Below are positions 55,296 to 64,000 of a stretch of DNA of 64,000 nt, piece by piece. This DNA is from Caenorhabditis remanei. Lineage: Eukaryota; Nematoda; Chromadorea; Rhabditida; Rhabditidae. The stretch spans positions 14,942,001-15,006,000 of the forward strand of contig NC_071332.1 of NCBI RefSeq assembly GCF_010183535.1. The letters are read 5' to 3'. Under the pieces are notes generated by a model, which saw only the letters and a list, made by a program, of their open reading frames with translations, had not been told where the DNA came from and did no database searches. The translations under genes and the position numbers were made by a program. Numbering within the stretch: position 1 is the first letter of the stretch; each line of letters opens with the position of its first letter.

Positions 55296-56465
55296 ATGAA
55301 TTACTTCAATACTCCAGATTTTCTTTCGACATTCTATAACATAATTATTTTCATTGAAATTCCAATTCACCTTTTCGGTGCCTATTGTATTTTATTCAAA
55401 ACTCCGCCAGTGATGAAATCGATTAAATGGAGCATGCTCAACTTGTTGGTATGGAGTGTTTTACTAGATTTGACCTACAGTATTTCGCTTCGTCCGTTTA
55501 TGTTGTGGCCAGCTGTTGCTGTATATCCCATGGGATTGCTCTCGTACTTGGGACTCCCAGCAAACTTTCAGTTCTATGTTTTGTATTCTGCATTTTATTG
55601 TAAATTATTATCGGAAATTGAATGCTCAAAACAAGTAAGAAAACATTTTTCAGGTCTCGGTGTATCGATAGTTTCAATATTGGAAAATCGATACTATCTA
55701 CTTTTTAAACAGAATACGTGTTGGCGTCGGGTTCGTATCCCATTCCTGTTTATTAACTATTTTACGGGACCAATATTTTTCTCTCAATTTTTCATGACTC
55801 CTATGAATCAAGAGTTAGCGCTGAAAACTGTGCAGAACGTAAGAACCAACATTTATTTTTAAATAAAGATGTTATATTACAGAAATTTCCCAATATCCCT
55901 CAATTATTTCAATTCAATTCAATATTTGTGATAGACTCCCAAGTCGGATATATTTTCAAAAGTGTTCTTGTATTAGGAGCTACAGTACTAGCGGAAAAGT
56001 TTTTGTTCAGTTATTTACTGATCACCAATCTTCAAAAAAGTGCGATGACGTTACGCTTATCTCGCACCACAATCGCAGTACAAAGGAAGTTTTTGAGGGC
56101 GATTTTGATTCAGGTTGACAATTTTCCGATTGTCTCATTGAAGCAAAAAACAAGTTTTATAGATCATAACCCCTATTCTGATTCTACTATCTCCAATGTT
56201 TTATATTGGTCAGGCTATCCTTCTTCAGATTCATATCCAAACCCTTAATAATTTCTGTGTCATTACTTTTTCTCTACATGGATTAGTGAATACTGTTGTC
56301 ATGCTATGCATTCATGAGCCTTATTGGAGGTTCATAGTCAAAGTTTCTCATTGGAATTTTTTGTTTTCGAGGCACAGTACTGCTCCAACTAATACAAACT
56401 ACTTGAGTTCAGCAGCTGATTCTGGGGCAGGGCGATTCCGATATGGTCACCTTCAAAAGTTTTAA
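55296..56465 (+). CDS. Chemoreceptor, srh-like 7TM GPCR
   Basis: Intact seven-TM receptor. Exon 1 carries TPDFLSTFYNIIIFIEIPIH, FGAYCILFKTPPVMKSIK, LSYLGLPANFQFYVLYSAFY. After a short intron it continues LGVSIVSILENRYYLLFKQ and RIPFLFINYF; then KFPNIPQLFQFNSIFVIDSQ and TTIAVQRKFLRAILIQ. After a roughly 49-bp intron come IITPILILLSPMFYIGQAIL, NNFCVITFSLHGLVNTVVML, CIHEPYWRF and a polar tail ending GHLQKF. The pattern fits class H of the Str superfamily. Expressed presumably in chemosensory neurons; ligand unknown. Confidence 0.75.
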
Positions 56466-57536
56466 ATGAATTTTATTTATGTTCATCAACAAGTTACAAC
56501 TCTGTGAGAAAAAAGATCTGAAAAGTATTTTGAATCCTCCGTACATTCGTTACAAATCGTGCACCTCCGCGAGGGCTTCAAATCCTTTCGAAGATATTCA
56601 TGGCCGTTGGCAGATAATATCTTTTATCTCGTGAAAAGGAAAAATTGATCTGATGTATTGAGATCAAGATTTCAATAAAGCTAGAGAAGGAGAGAGAGGA
56701 GATATATGAAGATAAGCAAAGAATAATTCGGAGAAGGCATGATCACGAAGAAAAAGTGTGATTTGTGTTATATTTATCAGTAGTTTAGGAACATAGCGAA
56801 TTCCATAAACGTGGTAAAATGGACATACCGTAAAACTAGTAATAGAGGAACACCCGCTGGCACGAGTTTGGAGCATCCAATCTCGGTTGCTTTTAAAGAT
56901 ATGAACATGTTTTCAACTGAAGAATTAGTCTTAGCAACTTTTTGATATTTCCTTTGAGAACCGAGATATGTATACCGCTGCGAACAGGCACAACTAGGTG
57001 CGCATCTATTACAGTTTTTAAGGTATGATGTAAAAAACTGGAATCAAGTTTGATTTTTTTTAAAAGATATTAATTTAAAAAATATTTTATCGCAAGAACA
57101 CATATTCATAATGATAAATAATTCTTACTTGGAAAACATGGCTACCAATAGTAAACATGGCTACCAATAGTAAAAAATAGCTATCCTGCGTTCCCCCCTA
57201 AACGTGCTCCAAACGTAAAAAGTTCGAATAACTACCAGATCCCTTCCTTTTCATCCGAACTATGGTCACCCCTCGTAGAAAATCGTGCTTGCGCGCGATG
57301 GCTACAATCCGCCGAAGGTGTGTCTAAATGTATGTAGCATGGTCGAAGTGAATGAATACATCTTTTTCAACTGATCTTTTGCGGAAGGCCAAAAAGCCAA
57401 GAATGATAGAACATGTTGACAGAGGATTTGTCAGCAAATACGCAGAGATACCGGCTTTCATTAAAGAGATGAAATCAGGAAAACGGGGTGACCTGTTCTT
57501 GCGCATATAGTTTGTGACTATATTTGCGACATGTCA
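56466..57536. other. Intergenic downstream of srh
   Basis: A short tandem repeat AACATGGCTACCAATAGTAA lies at 57,137-57,175. No gene recognised. Confidence 0.45.
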
Positions 57537-57760
57537 GTCTGAACCGATTTGAAAATTTCCGACCTGGCCCGGGTTTCAGTACAAAAATTGAAATTTTTCG
57601 ACTTTTAGAAATTTTTTTGCAAAAAAGTAAAATTTTTTACTATGTAATAGTAAAACTGTAGTGTAATATTTTAATGAAAATTTCAAAAATTGTCAACAAA
57701 TTTTGTGAAAAAAATTGTGCATATTTTTCAACGGCCGGGCCGAGTTTTCGCAAGTATGTT
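57537..57760. repeat. Palindromic GC-ended element, copy R2
   Basis: GACCTGGCCCGGG at the left and CGGCCGGGCC at the right enclose an A/T core with AAAAATT runs and TTGTGCATATTTTTC. Same plan as R1 and R3; the outermost bases are eroded. Confidence 0.5.
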
Positions 57761-58902
57761 CTTACACCTTGAATCTTGGTCAGCTTCAAAGCCTTAAGAT
57801 GTTACATTGTTTACAGAAACGAGATTAGAGGAAGTGAGGGTACGGTGTCTGTGAAAACTTTGACAAGCTGATTTGTTTTGCTCGCTTTTGGAACTCGGAG
57901 AAACAGAACTGTTTTAAAATGGAACTCTAGTTCTGGCTTTGAAAATGCATATTGGGGTTATCTAATATAATTTTATTCTATTTTTTGTTGACTATTAAAT
58001 AGACAAAGACTATATCTCCATGAAATAAGTGGTTTAGTCGAATTTTCTCCACGAAACTTTTTTGTAATTCTTCTAAAAAGTCATGAATGCAAACTCCTCT
58101 CCATTCGAACTAGAATTGAATTTTGTCACAGTTCCATTTTACCGAGTTCCAAATTCTAACTCAAGAAATCATAATTGCGAAAAGAGTATGACCATTGTAT
58201 GAAACCAATTTTGTAACCACATAAAAATATTCAAAAATCTCTGAAGCTCAATAATTTGTGAGTTCAAAACATTCAAGACAAAACCACGGTATAAAATTTT
58301 TCTTTTTCACAAAGTCATTAACTTCGGTACGGTTCACCAGACTCCGCCCATACTTCGTGAAGTGAAAACCATTCAATCTCTGTGCGGTTCGCCTAGGAAA
58401 TCTCGGCAAAGTTTGGGAAATGTCCACTAGCGTTAAATAGTGTGATAGAATTAGAAAGTTATGAGAATTGTCTACATGTATTCGTGAGCACAATTTTCTG
58501 CTTCCTGCTTTTAACTTTTAGTAAGATACATCTCTTGTCGTCATGATGTTACGTTCTTTATGTGCAAGTAATATTGTACGGAGTGTTTGAAAGTTGTCAG
58601 ATAAAATGAAACATTTTTATGGCCAGTATGTAGTTTTGCACAGTATGGCACAGTATGTAGTTTTCGTAGTTAAAAACATAATTTTTCATACATTTATCGT
58701 TATGCCGCCTAAAAAAGGCCAAAAGTTCATATAAATTCTCTGTTTATTCACGCGCGCATGCCGTATGCGACAAGCGGCTTTCTGCAAGGAGGCATGCTGC
58801 CATTGGTCAAGAAGGCGGGAGATGATCACGAAGACTTTTCAATCTCTGCCCCTTATCTCGCATATAAAATGAATTTGAATTCCTGGAATCGCTTCCAGAA
58901 CG
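57761..58902. other. Intergenic upstream of the oac-type gene
   Basis: No coding or structural feature recognised beyond AT-rich sequence. Confidence 0.4.
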
Positions 58903-61252
58903 ATGAGACAAGATATTCAAAGTTTGAGGGGTCTTGCAATTATATTTGTGTTCCTTTACCACCTCTATCCATCAGTTTTTGTGAATGGCTTCCTTGGAGT
59001 TGATATGTAAGTGGCTCGAAAAACTGAGCAACTGCACAATGTGAATGTTCCAGATTCTTTGTCATCTCAGGATACCTCATGGCAAAAAACTTGACAAAAT
59101 TCAAACTAAAGAAGCTATCCGATTTTTCTGGATTTTACTACAGAAGATTTAAAAGAATTCTTCCTCTTTACTTCCTTGTTGTATTTATATCTGTGGTACT
59201 TGTGCATCTTTTCTTGGGAGACTTTTGGTGGAGAATCAATTGGAGGTATTCAATAGCTTCATTGTTTTTGGTAACGAATCAAGTTCTCATTCATGATTCG
59301 GCGGATTATTTCAAGCATGTAAGTGACTGAATGAGAAATCTACAATGAAAACTCAATTTTTCCAGTTCTTAGCCGACGAGAAGTCTCCAAATGTCTTCCT
59401 TCATCTATGGTCTCTGGGAGTTGAAATGCAATTTTATCTCATTGTTCCATTCATTTTCTTTGCTCTTCAAATTCTCAAAAGTGACATTTTAAAACTGATT
59501 GCTGTTTTCCTCACCAGCATCATTGGTGGAATTGCGTTCTCCCTCATCAATGCTCATTTCGCATTCAACTTCATGGCTCTCAGGTTATGGCAGTTTTCTG
59601 CAGGCTTTTGTGCACTGTTTTGGAGCAAAGTGTTCGTCAAGAAGCTTCCCGAGAAGGTGGAGAACCTAAAAGTTCGAGCAATAATTGAAAAAGAAGATGT
59701 TGTGACTACTATTCTCTCAATACTGTTCTTGTGTATTTTCCCAAGCGGTATCGATAAACAAGTGTTGAGACCATTAGTTACATTTGCTACCGGCGCTTTG
59801 ATTGTAGCCGAATCTCGAGACAACAAGGTGGGACTGTGTTAAATAATATATATATTCAATAATATAGTTTTCAGCTTCTCAAATCTGACATGCTTATATA
59901 CATGGGCAATATTTCCTACATTGTGTATCTCGTTCATTGGCCAATCCTTTCAATTTTCGCTATCAAAACAAACTTCCAATGCGATCTTCTTGTAACATGT
60001 GAGTCCAAATAGCAAGCGCCTAATTAAAATTTTGCCAACCTGAATCATCGGATTACACGTATAATTTTTTCAGTGCTCACTCTCCTTTCATCAGTCTTCC
60101 TACACCATCTTTACGAAAAACAATACCTAAAGCTCTCCTGGAAATACATATTTCCTCTTGTCTTCTCTCTAATAGCAGCCAACGCCGGTTTGCAATATAG
60201 CGTCAGAGAACACACAGGATTCTGGGAAAGATCTTATCCACCAGAGCTTCAAACAATCATTGATAACAATAAGGGCCTTCAAGACTATTGGGTTCGCGTT
60301 CCAGATAAAAATGATAAATGTGTCACCACAGATATGAAACATCCTGATCAAGCAAGCCGTGGGTATGAGTTCTGCGAATTTCCGGTTGGTCTTGTTTCTC
60401 ATTTCGTCAATTCAGACATCATTTGTTTTCAGCGCGGGAAAGGAAATATTTCGATAATGAATATAGGAAACAGTTATGTCAAGAATCTCAACGGGCACAT
60501 CCGCTCTCAATTCAATTACAACTTCTCGGACTACAGGTTTTTATCAATTATTGGTAAGGTGCTACTACGGTGACTGTGAACCCCAACATAGAAGTTTTCA
60601 GCCGGATTCGGAATCTATTCGGATCCATTATCCGAGTATACGGTGGAATTGTTCAAGGAGCAAGTGAAGAAATATAAACCTGATGTATTGTTTATTACTG
60701 CGAGGTTTACTCAAAATTGTGTTTGATTTTAATCTCATTGGTTTGATTTCAGATTCTCGGACTACATCAAAATACCAATCCAGACAAATGATACAATTGT
60801 TCAGCAAATAAACGAAAACATTAAGTACTATGAGAAGTTTTCAAAAAAAGTTTATATTTTGGGATCTCTTCCGTTATACAAGTTGAACTTTATCAACCAC
60901 TTTCTGCAATACGCAATACAGAAGCCTGAGGACTTGGAACAACTTCATTTGAATCAAAAACTAGCTGATGAAGAGAGAAAATATGCAGTGGAGAGGTTGA
61001 AAATGATCAAGTGTGAGAGGTGTAAAGTGAGTTAATACTTGAACAAAAATACTCATTTTTCTTATAAAAATTTACAATTTTCAGATCTACGATTTGAGCC
61101 CAGCATTCCTTGAAAAAGGAAAATACTTGTCGTTTGATAGGAATACAACACTGACCTACGTGGACAACTCGATTCATTTGACTGGTCCAGGACTGGAACT
61201 TTGTGATCCAATATTTTCGAAATTAGCTCAAGAAATCATGAACAGTTTTTGA
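58903..61252 (+). CDS. Acyltransferase-3 / SGNH membrane protein
   Basis: Multi-exon gene of the nematode oac type. Start MRQDIQSLRGLAIIFVFLYH is the acyltransferase-3 hallmark (RGLA...H); GVDIFFVISGYLM crosses the first intron. Next come FYYRRFKRILPLYFLVV, FLHLWSLGVEMQFYLIVPF and several membrane helices (LIYMGNISYIVYLVHWPILS). The C-terminal lumenal SGNH part has MNIGNSYVKNL as its nucleophile-region block and DNSIHLTGPGLEL as its final block. Such proteins transfer acyl groups to exported sugars or lipids; the substrate here is unknown. A longer upstream frame from 58,758 exists, but this start gives the family N-terminus. Confidence 0.85.
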
Positions 61253-61958
61253 TCTCACTTATATAGGTAAAACATCTTCTGTATATACTTTGAAATTCTC
61301 TCTTTTACTCTATTTCGTGACAGGACAATATATTTGCTTGTAATTAGTTATTGTATTGATGACACAGGTACAAGTTGTGAAAGGAGTTTACAGGTTTTCA
61401 AAAAGCTGACAAAACCTATTCACAGTGTTGTTTTTTCATCTTGCCCACGCCATTGATAAAAGCACCAATGTGACTTTGTAACGATGTTGGCCAGATGATA
61501 TTTTGGAACTCTGATTTCCTTGAATGTCAATTTCACAACGAATCCTGGAAATACGGTTGAAAAACAATTTCCTTTACCACGTTCAATAATTTCGAACTGT
61601 CTTCTCCGGAGTTTGTTGCTCGAGTCGATGCACGCTGTTCAGAACTCATACCAGTCTCAGTCTGATAAATAGTAAGTTATTAGTCTCTCATTAATATGTT
61701 AATTTTTAGATTTTTAGATATGAGGCTGTTGAAGCAGCTAATGATATGAAAATAACCATTCTGGCTTTTTAATGAAAAAAAGTGGTCTTATTCATTGTGT
61801 TTCTTGAATCTTATTAGCGATTTCCAGCTTTCAAAATCTTGCATATGAGTTTCGGGTATACGTCAGAAATTTCCCAAAAGACACTGACTGGCTGTTCGAC
61901 AAGAACATGAATTTGTAACTTTAGTTTCTGATACTAACCCACCCCTAGCATTAACCAG
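61253..61958. other. 3' flank of the acyltransferase gene
   Basis: No gene recognised. Confidence 0.4.
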
Positions 61959-62172
61959 ACTTGCAAAACTCCGGGTCGGCACGGATTTTAATTTTCGAAC
62001 TTTTTTCACCGCATTTTTTTAAATTTCCATATTTTCTCTTGGGTATCTTTTTTAAAAACCTTTGAAACTTTAAAAAAATCAGTCTTAAAATTTTAAAAAA
62101 ATTGAATATTTTTCAGTTCTGAACTTCCGGGACGGGAGTATTTTTTTCGGCCCGGTGCGGCCCGTTGTAAGT
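61959..62172. repeat. Palindromic GC-ended element, copy R3
   Basis: AGACTTGCAAAACTCCGGG at the left (from 61,957) pairs with the right end GGCCCGTTGTAAGTCT. A/T core. R1 has the same terminal octamer ACTTGCAA. Confidence 0.6.
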
Positions 62173-64000
62173 CTAGTATTAACATCACCCTTGTTTTTCT
62201 TGACACCGGCAATTCTCTTCGATTATTACAAACAGATATGCAATGATTTTGTTTAATTGTAATGGGTGGCCACCACGTATATTTTTCGCTTTGTTCTTCA
62301 CCCATATAGGGAGTCCATACGAGAATCGGTCTTGGTGCTGACTTCGAAGTGGAAAAGAAACAGATCTCAAAGCGTAGCAGAGTCCCCCCAGCTCGAATAA
62401 GATCTGCGCTATTGGTGTAAAATACCCAATGAGTACTCGAAACATTGCATTTCGAAGTACTGGAATGATTTTTTGATTTTCTCGAAATAACCGTGATGTT
62501 TCACCGGTCGTTTGCTTGATTTTTTTCTGCTTTTCAAAAGAGATATAAGATCTTTGAAGATCTCCGCATTCTGACAGATTTTGACCGTAAAAACGAGAAC
62601 ATCAATTGCAAAAAAAAGTTATTATCGGAAGTATGCATCTGTGTACTCATTACGGAATGAATCAGAAGCGTTGAACATTTGGATTATGCAATAGTTCAGA
62701 AAGAAATATGTAGATTTGATATCGATTTCAAAAAATACAACTCTTAATGTCAGTGATTTGAACTGAATTCCTTCACACTTAGAAAGTTCGGAATAATAAG
62801 TTAGTCATAGAATGTAAAGTAAAGTTTCTCGAACGAAAAATAGTGAAATGGTTGAGTAAAACCTTCAGGGAGTCTAATAGGTTCTGGACGGTTTCTGGAG
62901 CATCTTGAAGCGTCGTGACGCCTTCTGAAGCTACCAATATACGTCGATCCTCTCTCTGAAGCATCTAAAAGTCTCGGGATGTCTATAGGAGCGTGTCATC
63001 TGAAGAATCTGAAGCATCACGGATGAGTAAAAAAATATGACTTCAGTCCTCCTTTAAAAATAGGAAATGTATGCACGTCTCTCTATTAAAGTATACTAAA
63101 TGTCTGTCCCCCACCTCTGAAATGCTGTCCAAAGTATATTTATTTCTCCACTTTTCTCTTTTTCTGGTTTTCCAAGAACTGACAAAATTTCTAAGAGGAG
63201 GCTTTTTTTTTGATTCTTCGAGACACCCCTGTCTTGTGAATTCTTTCAGATAATTTTATCTTCATTATGAAATCAATTCAAACACCACAAAAAAGTTCGC
63301 ACTTATTCGAATTATTGAACTGTCACAACCATTTTTTGAAAAAGTATGTCGAGATGTGGTCGCCCGTAACCGACTAACGGAGATTTTAACGAAGAATCAT
63401 CTCGGAGAATTGAATAAATGAAGAAGTGTCCTGGATCATGCTGACGTAATTATTGTGTGGTAACACGTGGTAACTCCAGATGGTATAATTGGGGTTCGTT
63501 GAATCATCTGTGCTGAAAAATCGTGCTGAACCAATAATCCAGTATAATGTATGTATGAAGAATTTAACCCGAAAATCGCATTTGCCTCTGAAAAAATTTT
63601 TTCTTTAAAAATCCTACTTTTTGCCTTAAATTTCCAAATCCTGTTGTAAAAATAGACTGGCACCCTTTAATTAACCAGTAAACAAGTGTCATCAAGTAGT
63701 AGACTGGTATGCCGTATATGAGTGTGAAAACGGTAATATAAAATTTGATTCCAAATTCTAAATAGAGTACTACAAGTTCGGTTTTATTTGAACCTATCCC
63801 AGTGACTGTATGGAAATTCAGAATACTTTTATGTGCTCACGGTAACTTATGAAGCTCCTAAATAAAAATAATAAATCGAATGGTGTGTGTTTTATTGTTT
63901 GCCAAAACGTTACTTTCTGTGTCGTTTGAATAAATTTAAAACGACTTTTTTAGGATAAGAATTATATCTTCAAAAATGGTTTATTACAATTAGTTATTCG
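62173..64000. other. Right-edge intergenic region
   Basis: Degenerate repeats of TCTGAAGCATC type lie at 62,870-63,030. Open minus-strand frames near 62,185-62,445 have no recognisable domain. No gene supported. Confidence 0.4.

Noticed and set aside
58758..58902. Longer N-terminus for the acyltransferase gene in a different frame from an upstream ATG
   Set aside because: That frame reads past the RGLA...H block in the wrong phase; the ATG at 58,903 gives the family N-terminus.
62185..62445. 86-codon minus-strand frame near the right edge
   Set aside because: No recognisable family motif or exon partners; could be chance in 1.8 kb of gene-free DNA.

Overview
The window reads as nuclear DNA from a Caenorhabditis-type nematode. 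Introns are short (about 45-60 bp) with TTTCAG-like acceptors, and the gene families are those that expand on nematode autosome arms: cys-loop channels (lgc), divergent nuclear receptors (nhr), chemoreceptors (srz, srh), CUB-like secreted proteins, ShKT-domain secreted proteins, type-B carboxylesterases (cest) and acyltransferase-3/SGNH proteins (oac). I cannot fix the species. All identifications come from reading motifs, without a database search.

Layout. 0.1-5.7 kb: three tandem minus-strand cys-loop channel paralogues. 6.0-7.8 kb: a minus-strand nuclear receptor. 9.1-16.6 kb: two CUB-like paralogues (minus) flanking a mariner-like element and a plus-strand srz chemoreceptor. 17.1-33.9 kb: nine ShKT-domain secreted proteins (S1, S2 minus; S3-S9 plus), interrupted at 21.1-23.7 kb by a second mariner-like copy that carries a nested 1.32-kb foldback transposon. 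34.0-40.6 kb: a 1-kb foldback element, then a superfamily-1 RNA/DNA helicase gene with an RGG tail and palindromic elements in at least four introns. 41.5-42.7 kb: a decayed nuclear receptor. 44.2-50.8 kb: three more ShKT genes (S10-S12) around a repeat-rich block with a second foldback transposon and tRNA-like repeats. 51.0-53.0 kb: a carboxylesterase. 53.9-56.5 kb: an srh pseudogene followed by an intact srh gene. 58.9-61.3 kb: an acyltransferase-3/SGNH gene. 61.3-64.0 kb: no gene recognised.

How it fits together. The 12 ShKT genes share signal peptide, exon structure and two regulatory signatures. Promoters of S1 and S5-S12 carry an extended E-box just upstream of the TATA box; it fits the pharyngeal gland motif (PGM1) bound by HLH-6 in C. 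elegans as I recall it. The 3' flanks of S1-S9 carry a 15-nt imperfect palindrome, GGAACTGACCAYTCC, 45-100 nt after the stop. Together these suggest a co-regulated battery of gland-secreted Cys-rich proteins with a shared, possibly undescribed, 3' element.

The second notable theme is a foldback transposon type seen twice (22.2-23.5 kb and 45.5-46.1 kb). Both copies have GGCTCT termini, perfect 8-bp target duplications, and inverted subterminal arrays of 19- or 20-bp repeats that differ in sequence between copies.
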